Source of the DNA: Neopestalotiopsis rosae
Taxonomy: Eukaryota > Ascomycota > Sordariomycetes > Amphisphaeriales > Sporocadaceae
DNA: 64,000 nucleotides
NCBI GenBank assembly: GCA_023078685.1
Contig: JALGAS010000004.1
Location: forward strand, 5,084,001 to 5,148,000
Direction of reading: 5' to 3'
Shown here: positions 1-12,721 of the stretch, in pieces
Position numbering within the stretch: position 1 is the stretch's first letter
Layout: each line of letters opens with the position of its first letter
The notes under the pieces: model-generated
The model's database searches: none
The model's input: only the letters and a program-made list of their open reading frames with translations
What the model was told of the DNA's origin: nothing
Translations under genes and position numbers: made by a program

Positions 1-2540
1 TGGAGGCGATGAAGAAACCTCCCATGACACAGGCTGAGCGACTGGCAGAGGCAGCCATTGTCGAGAAGCGCAACGCAAAGAGCTTGAACCGCTGGGAAGA
101 GGCGGAAAAGCAGCGCGAGGAGGAGCGAAGAGCAAAATTGGCAGCGCTCAACAACAGGCAACTCAGCGGTCCCGTGGTGACTTTCTGGAGTGGGATGGGT
201 GAATGGGTCGATGGCAAGCTCAAATACCTTGGAAAGACGGTCACAATCGAGGAAAAGGAGAAGCCTATCAAGAAACGTCCCTCTACAGCTGGTACAAAGT
301 CAGCGGATGAGCCAGGGAAAGGAGAAGAGAGCAAAAAGGAGGACTCCAACAAGAGCGAACCGCCCAAGGAGCAGGCGACATCGACAGATCAACCGCCGTC
401 CACAGAGTCGATATCTGCGCAAGCCAACAAGGACAAACCAGTTGACGCGTCAAAAGACGCAGAAACTCCAGCTCAAAAAGAGCCTCAAACAGCGGACACT
501 CAAAGCACGACTGTCGATTCACATTCAGCGAAGCCAGAGAGCGCCCCATTAGGACTGGTTGCTGCCCAGAAAGCAGAGAGTCAACATCCTGAATCCAAAC
601 AACCAGAACCTAGCCTAGAGGTATCCGCACCGACAGATTCAAAGCCAACAGTGGAAGAAAAACCAATATCACAATCAGTATCTTCGGAGGTTGTCGTTGC
701 TGATGAGAGCAAACTTCCACAGGCGTCTCAAGCACCTCAGAAACCTGAAGGACCTCAAGCATCTCCAGTATCTCAAGTACCTCAAGCATCTCCAGTATCT
801 CAAGTACCTCAAGCACCACATGCATCTCCAGCACCTCAAGCATCTCCAGCACCTCCAGCACCTCCAGCATCTCAAGCATCGCCAGCACCTCCAGCACCTC
901 CAGCATCTCAAGCATCGCCAGCACCTCCAGCACCTCCAGCATCTCAAGCATCGCCAGCACCTCAAGCATCTCAGGCACCTCAAGTACCGCAAGCATCTCA
1001 GGCATCTCAGGCACCTCAAGTACCGCAAGCATCCCAAGTATCTCAAGTACCACAGCCATTGCAGAAGCTGCAGCCGCCTCCAGCATCACAACCGCCTCCA
1101 GTATCGCAGCCGCTACAAGCACCACAGGTACCGCGGGCTCCGCCCCAAGCATCGAAACCCGTTGAGCTGGCACCGCCAAATCTACAAGCTCCTAATCCAG
1201 CGCCATACACGACAAGTGTCTTTGCACCGCCTATGCAGTCACCAGGCCCAGTGATGAGGCCCCCTGAAATGAAACCGCTGTCCAATAGCTTTTTGGCGCC
1301 TCCGCCAGGTGCTGCAAAGAGTGGACTATCCATGCCTATGCTTGGTTATTCGCCGTCAGCTAGCCAATCGTCAAATGTGCTGGCGGCACCAAATGCTGCT
1401 CCAAGGCCATCACCGCTGTCTATGCCACAGACGAACGCTCGTCCACCTCCTCCGCCCGCGCCGGTATCCGCACCGGCACTGCCTGGAGTTGTAAGACCGA
1501 TGCAACCGGCACCACCACCACCGCGCCCGCAGTCCAAGGCAGGAGGAGGCTCCAATGGCAAAGGACAAGCATCAGGACAACAATCAGCCAAGCCACTGGG
1601 AAGTCAGAAGCCATCTCACACCAATGCTTCTAAGAAAGCAAAAGAACCGGCAGGCGTGCCCGATCTACCACCTTCTCCTCGGCCTCCACCTCCGCCAAAT
1701 ATGAAGGCGACTTGTAACTCTATTATCCTGCAGAACTTTGACGAAAATGCCATTGAACAGAAAAGCGTACAACAACGTATTCTGTTTGGTAAAGAGACGG
1801 GCAAACTCGCAAGTGAGTAATGACATGGTCTGCTTCTGCCCGATTCACACATTTTGCTAACTTTGTCAACAGAGCCAGCAGCGCCGCCAAAGTGCATAAT
1901 TACGAACAAACCAGCGCGGTACAAGGACCCCAAAACAGGGCTACCATATTATGATTCCAGAGCCTACAAGGAAATCCAGAAGTTGCAAAGCGGTGACTAC
2001 AAATGGAGTCGGCTGGTGGGTGCTTGGGTTGGTACTGCGTCTTTTGCAGCTCAAGGAGTCCCGGCCCGGTTTCTTGATCCCGATGCTCCAGCACCGCCAA
2101 AGCCATCACCACCCACGGTAGTCAAGCAAGAGCCTGGTGTAGCAACCCAAGATCAGCCTGTCGGAACACCTGCACCAACGGCAGTACCAACGACAGCGTC
2201 ATCAACTGCACCAATACCAACACCAACACCGGCACCATCATCAGCAGCAGCAGCACCAACTTCAACACCGGATGTGGCACCGCCAACCACACCTACTAGT
2301 GGTACTTCTCAGAAAGCTCAACCAGCATCACATCCGTCGCCAATTGCCAACGCGCCCGTAAATCAGGCCACTGTATTAACCCCAGTAGCGGCTCCGCCAT
2401 CAACAGAAACAAAACCTCTGGAGATTCCCCAATCTGTGGCGGCACCGACTGCTCCAAACGCGCCTCCACCAATTTCAAATGGAACAGTTGCGATAGCGGC
2501 TGAAAATCCTGCACCTGTCGCTCAACAGACTGGAGCGTAG
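1..2540 (+). CDS. SWC2: YL1/Vps72 (Swc2) subunit of the SWR1 chromatin remodeller, 5' partial
   Basis: Exons 1-1812 and 1873-2540 (intron 1813-1872, GTGAGT...ACAG). The frame is open at the left edge, so the N-terminal H2A.Z-binding part lies outside the window. The visible part begins with a charged helical stretch (TQAERLAEAAIVEKRN), then PVVTFWSGMGEWVDG, a very long Pro/Ala/Gln/Ser-rich linker, and the YL1 C-terminal domain after the intron (ITNKPARYKDPKTGLPYYDS). Known for the family: it recognises H2A.Z-H2B and helps SWR1 (and related complexes) deposit H2A.Z in the nucleus. The C-terminus after the YL1 domain is again low complexity (Pro/Thr/Ala). The linker contains a coding minisatellite, so its length probably varies between strains. 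The identification rests on the YL1_C motif and is strong. The next gene is convergent, on the minus strand. Confidence 0.9.
700..1080 (+). repeat. Coding minisatellite in the SWC2 linker
   Basis: Imperfect tandem repeats built on CAAGCATCTCCAGCACCT-like words. Near 850-960 a 36-bp unit encoding roughly PAPPAPPASQAS is repeated about three times almost unchanged. All units keep frame, so copy-number change would alter only linker length. Confidence 0.85.
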
Positions 2541-2759
2541 ACGTTCACACAACTGCGCATTGTACATTTATATGTTGTCATGATTATGAGGAATGTCTCA
2601 TTGTATGAAAGTAGACAGCCCGAAATGAGGGCCAAGTCGTCAGGCAGAACGACGCAGCAAATACAAATGGTACCAAATCTTCTCTTTTGACGCCGGAAAC
2701 TCCTGGGAATGCCCTCTTAATAGTCGAATATGCTTTGAACAACCACTATCCTGTGCCAT

Positions 2760-3179
2760 CTACCTCTTCTTGTTGGTCTTCTTTCGGTCGCCGTGCTTGG
2801 GGAACACAATCTTCGAAGGCTTCTTCCGCTTGGCAATGCGGTTCTTGGAGTTGCGAGTGTTGGAAGAAGGCTTGTCAACATCCATTGTAGCTGCGGCAGA
2901 ATAGTTAGCTTCAAGCTCTGGTATTATCGCATCTGCCATATCGACGGCGGCAGCAAGATTCTCCTTACCATCGTCCTGCTCAGCCTTGGCCTCTGTCTCG
3001 TCGTCCACAATCTTCATCTCGTTCTCGGCCTCGGGCTTCTCAGGCTTGGGCGCAGAAGCAATTTCCAAAAGTTTGGCAGACAGGCGCTCCCTTCGGGCCT
3101 GTTCCACCGGACCAAAAACCTTTGCCTTGAGGCGCTGGTTGTTGGTCTTGATTGTGCTCGCACGCGAACTCTTGGCCAT
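2760..3179 (-). CDS. DUF2423 (YBL028C-like) small basic nucleolar-type protein
   Basis: A single-exon ORF of 139 aa. It starts MAKSSRASTIKTNNQRLK, the conserved N-terminal block of the DUF2423 family (yeast YBL028C begins in the same style). A segment of the type RRERLSAKLLEIA follows. The middle is acidic (residues about 45-100) and the end is strongly basic (KNRIAKRKKPSKIVFPKHGDRKKTNKKR-like), suggesting nuclear or nucleolar localisation. The molecular role is not established; association with ribosome biogenesis in yeast is only suggestive. The ATG sits in a good context and there is no intron. It is convergent with SWC2 (219 bp between stops) and divergent from the SUMO ligase gene. Confidence 0.85.
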   Translation of the reverse strand: MAKSSRASTIKTNNQRLKAKVFGPVEQARRERLSAKLLEIASAPKPEKPEAENEMKIVDDETEAKAEQDDGKENLAAAVDMADAIIPELEANYSAAATMDVDKPSSNTRNSKNRIAKRKKPSKIVFPKHGDRKKTNKKR

Positions 3180-4168
3180 TGTGAAGTCTGTTGATATATG
3201 GTGTTGTTGAAGGTTTGGTGTATGTAGTTTGAAATCGCATGCAAATGTGCACTGGCGGAGAGAGACAAAAGACGTGCAACTTTTTGGTGGGGCGTCTGTC
3301 GTTAGCGGCCGTGGTTCTGGGTGCTCGCTATGGTACAGTGGAAAATATAAAAAAAATTAAGGCAAGTCGTTATCGGATAAGCTATCCTAGACCCCCATTC
3401 GGGGCCCCTTGTCTTGCGCCCAGACATGCACATCAGCCATGGATCAATGCCCTTCAACGGAATGGGAGGGGACCCAGCGCTAAACAAGTGAGGGACAAGG
3501 GCGCTGAGAATCCCTTTAAAGTGTTCACTGTTCACCAGGACTGGCAGGCGGTGAATTTTGTCGCCGCCCGACTTGGTAGAACGGCCAGCCCGGTGCTCCT
3601 ACCTGCCTGGACATGGACGACGGCATGGTCGTTGTTTCGTTTCAATCAAGCTTAGCAGCATAGTTCTTAATCGTTATTCTCACCATCGCCGACTTGGCAT
3701 CATCATTTTGGATTCAGTGACTCTCCATATTTCTTGGCTGTTGACGATTATTCTATTACCGATATCATCACACGACTATCTTGATACTGTCTGGAGTAAC
3801 TCCGTCATCGCCCATCTTCATACTACGTGGGTCGAATATACTCGGGGTACCAGTAGCGAGACGTCTTACCCTCGAGACCACAGACGATCATTCTCTTAGA
3901 GCGATTTGGTCATTGTCGACGGCGACAACAATTTGCTTGACTTGGGCGACCGGCGACGACCTCAACAGACCTCCCTGCGTGCCATCGAGGTGTGGACTCT
4001 GCGCATAACTCTAGGGCGGCCCCCGATTGTCGAGCCTTCCTCATGCGGTTCCCAACATTGCAAGCTGTTTGCCTTGCCAGTCGGTAGCAACCGCAGGCCT
4101 CGAATTCATTTTAAGAGAAGGCCTGAGGACCTTCAGCGCATCTCCTTGGGAAACTACGACCACCAACC
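3180..4168. other. Divergent intergenic region between the DUF2423 gene and the SUMO ligase
   Basis: Just under 1 kb holding both promoters. Short ORFs occur in several frames but none has codon bias or a recognisable domain. No TATA box or repeat stands out. Confidence 0.6.
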
Positions 4169-6483
4169 ATGTCTTCCTCCAGCAACACACATCGTGTCGA
4201 GATAGAACAGTGCAGGCAGAGGGTCAGTCTCCTGCTCGTCAAGCAGCTGCAGACCGTATGCTCGATTGCTGGTCTGAGAACGAGCGGGATCAAGGCCGAA
4301 TTACAAAGACGTATCATGCTCGGTAAGAATGCCCATCAATTGCTGTGCGCGCAAGGCCTTGGAAGATCAAGAGATGGGAAATTTTGGCAGAAAGTAGCAT
4401 CTGGGATCGAGTGGAAGTAAGAACAAACGGTCGGCGGTTTAAACGGTGGTTATGGGTTTTTGCGTTCCTTCCATTCACCTGAATGCGTCGCTCAAGGTCG
4501 ATTGGCTGAAATGCGCTGCTAGGGAACCACTTTCCAACTCGATCCCTCAGGCCTTGCCTCTGCTTTTTTTTTTTTCTCGTCCCTTCCACCCCATCTGATT
4601 ATTCCACACGTCTCTAATCATCAGATGCGTTTCTGATCAATGCGAAACACCTGCTGACACTCTGCATTTTGATGCGCAAACAGCTCTGACCGAAACTTCT
4701 CAGTCCGATCTAGCACAATACGCACACATAAAAGAGACCATCAACAACATGGCGGGCGCAAGTCGCCGAGGAGGCCAGTACCCTCAGGGCTCTTCCGCGT
4801 CTACGGGCTATGGAAATGGGTACAATGTGAACGGCGGCAATGCCAACACGAATAACCACAACCCCGCTCCTAGTCCCGCCCCCGGAGTGTATCCTCAGAA
4901 CAGTATCTCAGGCTATGGCTCCCAGGTGCGATGGGCCGCAGCGCCTGCCTCTGCGCCCCAGCGGCCTGGTATGATGCCCTTCCAGCAGTCATTTGGCCAC
5001 AACCGACAAGGGCTAATTAGTCGACCAGCCCTCCAATTCAAACCAAGTCCTTTCTATCGCGTGGAACAGTTGATCGGGAACGTGAGAACTCTCGAAAGTA
5101 CGTTGACATCATTTGCGCCGCGAGTTTGGATTCACTATTGCAGAATCGCAACTTTGGCTCAACTCCTCGCGCGTTCCAATGCCATTCTGCCAAGCTGGCA
5201 AATGAGCACACAGCAACGCACTCTCTATGCAATCAGATAATTTGCTAATACATTGATAGTCATGACGCAACACCGTAACTCTAACACAATCACGCTCAAG
5301 ACGAGCGAACATGCCGCGCTACACCGATGCGTGACTGAAAAGACCATGCGTGTCATGGTCTTTTGCGCTGCCGATGACCGAGGTGTGCAAGATATTGCCT
5401 TTCCACATCAATCGGAGCTCAAAGTCAACGGCGGTGAAATCAAGGCCAATCTCCGAGGGCTGAAAGGCAAGGCGGGTTCCACGAGACCTGTCGACATTAC
5501 AGATTCCTTGCGTCTTGACAAGACCTCATACGTAAACAATATTGAGTTTACGTATGCTTTGACGAATAAGGTGAAGAAGCACCAAAATCAAGAGCCACCA
5601 GTGAGCATATGTCTTCCTGGATCCTTCTCCAAGCAGTGATTATGCTCATATTTACCGACTTCTTGATTTAAAAATTATCGAGTGTTTGACCTGCTAATAC
5701 TTGAAATAGAAGTTCTACCTCGCGCTCTTCTTGTGTGAGCTCTCACCTGTCGAGAAGCTGGTCGCAAAGATCAAGACCAAGAAGATCCCCAAAGCCTCGG
5801 TCCTTAAAGAGCGTGCCAAGGCCGCAAATGATCCTGATGTAGTTGCAACATCAGAAGTTTTGTCCCTCAAGTGCCCCCTGACGTACGGAAGACTTAAGGA
5901 TCCTTGCCGTTCGACTACTTGCAGCCACATTCAGTGTTTCGACGTAACATCATATCTCTACCTACAGGAACAAGGCCCTCAGTGGTTATGCCCCATCTGC
6001 AACAAACTCGCAACATTTGAGAATCTTGCCATTGACGAGTACGTCAAGGATATTCTCGACAGAACACATGAGGACACTGAGCAGGTCACCATTGAGCCCA
6101 ATGGCGAGTGGCGAACTGAGGATCGGTCGGAGCCTGAGCCAAAGCGAGCAAGACTCTCTGGTGCGCACAATATCGCCAGCATCAAGGTAGATGACGATGA
6201 TGATGTGGTGGCGTTGGACGATTTTAGCCCACCCGCTGGTCAACGCACACAGACACCGAGCCAGTCCTTCAACGGCACCCCCTCGCACAATTCACAAGTC
6301 AACGGATCGAACTCGACGCCCAGTGGCTCTCGGAAAAGAACGGCCGAGGTTATTGACCTGACCCTGAGCAGTGACGACGACGAACCGTTGAGACCGCCAC
6401 CGAAGCGTCAAAATCAGAACACAGGCGGCATGCCTTCGGCGCTACCAGAATGGAGCCTTCCTGGCATGCCTTATCGCACTTGA
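4169..6483 (+). CDS. SIZ1: SUMO E3 ligase of the Siz/PIAS family (SAP, PINIT, SP-RING)
   Basis: Four exons: 4169-4322, 4684-5097, 5260-5600 and 5710-6483; about 560 aa. Exon 1 encodes a SAP motif (LQTVCSIAGLRTSGIKAELQRR) for DNA or chromatin binding; the 361-bp first intron separates it from the rest and is easily missed. A Gly/Asn/Pro-rich linker and the PINIT region (about residues 130-270) follow, then an SP-RING Zn finger (LKCPLTYGRLKDPCRSTTCSH...CFD...WLCPICNK). The C-terminal tail is acidic and carries VIDLTLSSDDDE, a textbook SUMO-interacting motif followed by acidic residues. Known role: recruits Ubc9~SUMO to nuclear substrates. Splice phases agree at every junction. The length is near Pli1-type ligases and shorter than yeast Siz1. 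Confidence 0.92.
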
Positions 6484-7926
6484 GCATGACGACGGCCATA
6501 TGGGAAAATGTGTAGATCATGCATGGGCACGGCGTTGGCGGCAGATTTTGATTTAAGGGCTTTTGGCGACACCGGATATACCACAGGGACTCTTCCAAAA
6601 GAGAAGATCTGAATCATGAGAAAAAGCGTTCTTGTGTATAATGAGAGGCTTGAGCGAGCAAGCGAGCGAAACAGTGCAGCGATTACGCATGCGGCCAGTG
6701 GTTTGTCTCCATATCAAGCAAAGTTCTTCATCATGGCTTGAAAAGAGGAGATGAAATGTGTCGATTGCCAGTGTTCACCTCGCGGAGGATCAAATCGGCG
6801 TTGTCATAATGTGCGATGACAGTCATGTAATAAGCGCCGAAATGTACTTGCTATAGACATCAGATATGTTTGTGCTCGAGACGAGAGATCCTAGGATGCA
6901 GAGCCTTTGGATCCATCGATAATACAAACGAAGCCATGACAATGACTCATAATGCTTTGCCGTGTACAATTTGTAAAAGAATATGTGTCTGAGATGATTG
7001 AGGGAGTACCTTTACTGATCATTTTGTCCTTCAGGCACCCAATGTAGATTAGGTATTAGGACTACATACACAGTGTACATACAATCGGTATGCAACCCCA
7101 CACTGAAAGCCAATTGGGCCCCTCTATCTTCTCAACTCATATGCTCCGGCAGGGGTTGAGCTTGAGCTAGTAGCAGTACGTACAGGCTGTCCGTCTGGTC
7201 CAACGTCAATCGACTTACCGCAACCCTTTGCTGGAGTTTACTGAGCAAAGCGACGCAACTTTGACACAACTATTTCTCTTCCGGAGCCAGAAACTGTCAA
7301 CGCAGGCCTGTCATACCTGTGCATTATTCGACGAAGACCGCATATACACGACTGCCTTGACCTGACTTGTCGGCCTAATTCCGAGCCCTGAGAACAGGTC
7401 GACCTTTCCTACCAGGGCAGAACGTCAAAGAAGAGCGCGCGATCTTAGAGACGGCGAAAACAACAAGAAGCCAGCAAAGGAAGGTGGTGTCGGAAGTGAG
7501 AAAGATTTCTGTCATATCATTACGACAGCGATATCACGAACTCAATTGCGCGCGCGCAAATTACCTGGATCGAAACCCCGAACTCGCTCGGGCGCAACAT
7601 CTCACAGGGAAATCCGAGGTGGACGGGCGAAGAACGTCAGCCCTTTGCTCGCACAATACATGCGCCGCCGTCTGCCATTCATTACAAGAAAGGCGATATC
7701 AGCGAAAAATTCATCTACAGACAATTTTAGACAAAAGGCGACGACTTCAGGAGAGAGACAGCGCTCTTGGAAGAATAAAAGAGCGAGAATAAACCGCCCT
7801 GTAGAAGAAACCAACCTAGACGAAGAAAAGGGGGCGTAACAGAAAAGGAGACTCGATAACACGGAGCGAGAGCGAGCGAGCGAGCGTGTGTGCGCATAGA
7901 AGAAAGAAAGCGAAAAGCCGCCCAAG
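6484..7926. other. Intergenic: 3' end of SIZ1, promoter and leader of TRS33
   Basis: About 1.4 kb without a credible gene. The last 200 bp before TRS33 are purine rich, with a short GAGC/GCGA tandem run near 7864-7886 and many GA/AG words, probably a 5' leader. Confidence 0.6.
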
Positions 7927-8884
7927 ATGTCAAACTTTGACCAACCCCTCCCGCCCTTCAACGCCTCGGACCCGTCGGCCACGTTTCTCAACTCGTCATG
8001 CCTCGACCTCTTGCTCATTGAGATCGTGCCCATGGCGTACCGGCTAGTCAACGAGCTCGACGCCGCCGACGCCCTGGCCACGGCGGACCGGAGCGCGGGC
8101 AGTGCCGGGGGCACCACCACGACGACAACAACGGGGGGAGGAGGAAATCACAATGCGAGCCATAGCCAGGACGGTGCCGCCAGCAGTGTCGCGGGTACGG
8201 CGTCCGCCACCGGCACGGCTGCGACGGGGACGCGGAAGCTCGATGACGAGGAGGAGAGGGATGCCGTGTTTTATCGGCTGGAGACGCTGGGATACCGAGT
8301 CGGACTGGGTCTGGCAGAGCGGTAAGTCGTGAACAGACCTCTTCCTTGTGTCCCCCTTCTCTCTTCAGCTAAGGGGAACTACCCCGAAGCTCTCTGTCTC
8401 TCCCTCTCTCTCTCAGAAACATCATGCGGGTAATTTCTAATCATTTCCTTCTCTTTTCCGCCCCAACAATAGATTCTCCCGCGACCGCCCCCGCTTCAAC
8501 GATACCCTCGACGTGATCAAGTTCCTCTGCAAGGACCTGTGGACCCTCGTCTTCAAGAAGCAGATCGACAACCTCAAGACCAACCACCGCGGCGTCTACG
8601 TCTTGACCGACAACATGTTTCGCCCCCTCTCGCGCATGAGCACCGACGCTGGCGGTCAGGCCGTCGTGAGGGCTCAGCCGGTGAGTTTTCCCCCTTTTGC
8701 CGCCCTGGTTTTCTCAGAAACGCTTTGTGTTGACTCATTTCTTTCCATCTAGTTCCTCTGGTTCCCATGCGGCATAGTGAGAGGAGCGCTGGCAGCATTG
8801 GGCGTCAATGCCACCGTACAGGCAGAGTCTAGTGAATTGCCAGGCGCCGTATTTCAGATCAAGACCATAACCGCCAAATCATGA
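7927..8884 (+). CDS. TRS33: TRAPP complex subunit Trs33 (TRAPPC6 type)
   Basis: Exons 7927-8321, 8473-8680 and 8753-8884; 244 aa. The Bet3/Trs33-type alpha/beta fold is recognisable from CLDLLLIEIVPMAYRLVNEL near the N-terminus, FYRLETLGYRVGLGLAERFSRDRPRF, LDVIKFLCKDLWTLVFKKQIDNLK, and the closing block FLWFPCGIVRGALAALG. Trs33 is a non-essential core subunit of the TRAPP tethering complexes that act on Rab GTPases at the Golgi. An insert of about 60 residues rich in Gly/Thr/Ala/Ser (residues about 45-105) interrupts the N-terminal helices; such low-complexity inserts are common in filamentous fungi. Both introns keep phase. Confidence 0.92.
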
Positions 8885-9573
8885 TGAAGACAAAACCAAA
8901 AACAAAATAAGAAAACTAGAATTGCTCTTACTACTACTATCAACGATTGAGAAGAATACTTCATTAGAGCCGTTCAAGTCATGCTGGGAGAAAGAAGAAA
9001 AGGAGCATCTTCAAGGACCAAAACCAAATAAATGATCCGGCTTGCACGAGAGCAATCATGAGATTCTTCTTCATGTTAGATGCATATACAGGAAGCACGG
9101 CGTTTGTGGCGTTTTTTTCTTCTTTATTTATAAATAATATCCACGGTCTTGTTATGTACTGCTTTCCTCAGTATTCACGTTTGTCCTCTCCAAGTTTCCT
9201 CGCTCCAATCCATTCGTTCGACCAAGAGTTCCATGGTTGCCTCTTCGGTGTTGTCGCTACCCTTTCTCAGCAAGCGAGAAGAGGTGTTTCGTCGAAATCG
9301 TGGTGGAAACCGGGCCGGGTGTCCATTTATCGGGGATTTATTACTTCCTAGAAAGAGAAAATCACGTTACAGCCTGGGAAGAAGCCTCTCATCAGTCACA
9401 TGGTCTCATTGATCGCTAGATCGCTTCTTCTTTAGTTTGTCTATACACGGCGCCGTTTATGGGGGCAATTCCTTCGTGTAACCCATCCTTCCATCGAAGA
9501 AATGAACAGGCGCAAACATTGACGCATTCTTTGCATGCTCCAAACAACAAGTTTCAGGGGGGTGGGAGTGAAT
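8885..9573. terminator. Convergent 3' regions of TRS33 and MDH
   Basis: Holds the 3' ends of two convergent genes. An AATAAA hexamer at 9027-9032 is a plausible poly(A) signal for TRS33. The small ORFs here have no coding character. Confidence 0.5.
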
Positions 9574-10950
9574 TTACTTTTGGGGAGGGTTGTGGGCAAA
9601 GTCAATGCCCTTCTGGATGTTGCCCTTGAGTCCGTCAATGGCCTTCTGCAGGTACTTGTTCTCATCGCTGGTGAGGTTGGCCAGGGGGTTGACAGCCTTC
9701 TCAGCACCGTTGGGCTATAATACGATCAGTTTCCATTCACACACATGGAGAGAGGAATTTTCCATCCGCAACTTACGCCAAGCTCAATGGGGACGGAGAA
9801 GAAGTCGACACCAGTCTTCTCAGCAATCTCCTTACCGCCGGGAACACCGGGAAGGTAGACGTAGCTGGGCTCGACAAGACCCTTCTCGCCCTTGATGGCC
9901 TTAAGAACCTTCTCGGCGAATCTATAAAGTGGTCAGTCGGGCAAGTGGGACTGAACAATATCGAATCTTGGTGCTTACCTGAAACCGGCAAAGGCCATGG
10001 ACAGAGTAGCCGAGCCAGCGCCATCCTTGGCCTTGACAACCTCATCACCGCCAAACTGGACGCGGTTGACGAGAGCCTCGTACTTCTCAGTGGGGATGGT
10101 AACGTTGGGCTGGACAGCGCTGAAGACGGGGACAATGGTCTCGCCAGAGTGTCCACCAATGACGGGGACTGTGAGCTCAGAGCCGGTCTTCTTGCCAGCA
10201 ATCTCGGCAACAAAGGTCTCGGCACGAACGATATCGAGGGTGGTGACACCAAAGAGTCTCTGGGGGTTGAAGACGCCCTTGGCCTTGAGGACCTCGGCAG
10301 CGATAGGAACGGTCGAGTTGACGGGGTTGGAAATGACGAGGATGTAAGCCTTGGGGGCGACCTCGGCGGCAATCTCAATGAGGCCCTTGACAATGCCAGC
10401 GTTGATGTTGAACAAGTCGTCACGGGTCATGCCGGGCTTGCCTGTAAGACAAGTGGTCAGTCAGCGAGTAACATTGAGCAAGCAACCAGAGGCATATTAC
10501 GTACGGGGAATACCAGCAGGAATGACAATGATGTCGGCATCCTTCATGGCAGCCTTGCCACCATCCTCCTTAGGGAGGTAGCCAGTAACTTTCTGTTAAG
10601 CACTCTTGTCAGCATCATGTCGTCGGTGCCCCAAGAAACACTGTTATACTACTTACAGCAGTTGAAGAGATGTGGGACAGGTCAGTAGCGACACCGGGGG
10701 TGTTGACAACATCGTAGAGGGCCAGCTCGTCGACAAGGGGGGAGAGCTTGAGAAGGAGCGACAGAGGCTGTAATGTGTCAGTCAATGGGCAGCAGAGTAA
10801 TTGCTTATGGAGGTTTGACAGACCTGGCCAATGCCACCAGAGGCTCCAGCAACGACTGTGTGTAGCAGAATCGTCAGTAACACGCAAGAAGATAAATGAT
10901 AGGTATCAGCAAACGGCATCATCTTTCTGTCACTCACCTGCCTTGACCAT
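9574..10950 (-). CDS. MDH: Malate dehydrogenase, cytosolic NAD-dependent
   Basis: Seven exons (minus strand): 10938-10950, 10824-10855, 10657-10767, 10505-10592, 9979-10441, 9777-9921 and 9574-9714; 330 aa. The first exon is only 13 nt (MVKA plus one base). It catalyses malate + NAD+ to oxaloacetate + NADH. Seen: the nucleotide-binding loop [10 protein letters not shown] at residues 6-15, the substrate loop region [14 protein letters not shown] with catalytic-loop arginines, [31 protein letters not shown], and the catalytic His in [10 protein letters not shown]. There is no N-terminal presequence and no C-terminal SKL, so the cytosolic isoform is favoured over mitochondrial or peroxisomal. 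Many 5'-crowded introns are typical of highly expressed ascomycete genes. Confidence 0.95.
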
Positions 10951-12721
10951 TGTGAAGGATTTACTGTGTTGAATTGGTCTGGTTTGGATGTCTTTGTGAT
11001 GATTGAAGAAGAGGAAAGAGTCGAGTAGTTGCTGAGATCTAAACGCGGGGTTTGTAAGTCAGCGGTCGGGAAGCTTTTATATGGGAAAGGTGGTGTGTGA
11101 CAAAGGTGTTGTTGGGAAGGCGAGAAGAGCTGCGGAAAGAGCAATTATTACCCCGCCAACACTGAGAGGAGATGATGATCTTGTACCTTTGAGAGCAGCA
11201 AGAGTCCAAAAAGAAATATCAAAGGGACTTGGTTTGCAATGATAGGAGCGGCTGGAACGGAAGTGAAGAGAGAGAGACTTACCCTTTTATTTGCGCCCAA
11301 CAGTGTTCACTTGAGCTCCTCTGTTCCTTTGCGAGGGGGGTGGGAGAGAGACGCGATTATGTAGAACCCTGCTGGGATGGGATGGCGGGGCAGAGCGTTT
11401 TTGGTGGTGAGCGGCCATTGGGAAACGGCGTGCAGCTCGGGCGGGATCCTCACAAGCTCAGGGACTGTTTCGGCTTAGCGACTGGGGTCTGGGCCAAACT
11501 ACCCCGCCATCCCGTCGTAACTTGGGTACCTTGACCTTATTTAACTGTGCTGTTCCTGAAGGGACAGACCAGCACTTGAGAGGGCAGCTACGGCTAGAAG
11601 GAAGATTGAAACAGCGTTGTTTTTGCAGTGGCCGTCGTTTATTTCCCCTTCTGACGATTGGTCTATTTTCCACACTGGCTTCTTTGGGTAACAAAGCCCG
11701 GACATAATCTAAATGGCAAGTAACCTAGACACTCCAGTTGGATGACATAATGTCATACAGTTGAACATCAACCAACCTCTGACGGCCCGCCAAGCGTCTT
11801 GTGTTGAGTGTCCAAACGTTCTAAGTTTGTGCATTGTCTATCCTTTGTTTCTTCTGATTGCCAGGCAACAAGTCACACATGCGTCTCAACTATGGATACT
11901 TACTTGCCTTTCTTCTTTCCCGCTGCTAAACACATGACGCAAATTACTCGCCCTATCATCGGCCTGGTCGGCTTCGGACAAGCGAGCAACCATTTGAGCT
12001 TCGCCTACCTTCATATTGCCGAATTAGCAGCCCGACTATCGTGAGCTTCCGAGGCTCTCAGCTGTCGCGTTCTTCCCCGGTCGGGCAAGACCGGACTCTG
12101 CATAGCTCCATTCTTGATCAACTTTGATCGATACTAGGAATTATGGCCTCTTTATTGTCCTGTATATTTTCGTGTATTCCATGCTTATTGATTCCGCAGA
12201 TCTATACCTGGCCGGGGGATTCCGTTGTATCACCCAAGCTCCTCGGAAGCCGAATGAGACAGCCAAGATGAGATACTTCATACCAGCCAAGTAATTCCTA
12301 GTCCTCAAAGTCACGTCATTGTATCCATGGCGATGCTACAGATACCGGAGCCTACCGGGTTACAAAATATTTCGGAAACGGTACGGCATACTTGACGAAC
12401 GGGGCCCCGCCTGCACATTGACCATCACAAGTCACATGTCAGATATCTGCGCAGAAGTGCATTGGCCAAGTATTAACCCGGCGGCTTCTGGATACGGTCT
12501 CCTTGGAACATGTAGCGGCGAGTCACAGTCCAGTTGCCCCTGACACCACCACGATGCAAACACAGGAGTAATAAATGGAGGTTGAATCAATAGTATTCAC
12601 AAGCTGCCATGGATCTTCTTCGGATCCTTTTTCTAGCTGCAAAGATACGCCATTTTCACCAACCTAGCCTCCCTAGACACCGTGCCGTCCATCATATTAT
12701 ATCACACTAATGGAAAGACAT
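10951..12721. other. Intergenic: MDH promoter and 3' flank of eL28
   Basis: 1.77 kb. The first 150 bp upstream of MDH are CT/GA rich. ORFs up to about 100 codons exist in the rest but show no domain or codon bias. No RNA gene was seen. Confidence 0.55.

Noticed and set aside
610..1179. Minus- and plus-strand ORFs over the SWC2 minisatellite
   Set aside because: The repeat is free of stops in other frames; only the SWC2 frame leads into the YL1 domain.
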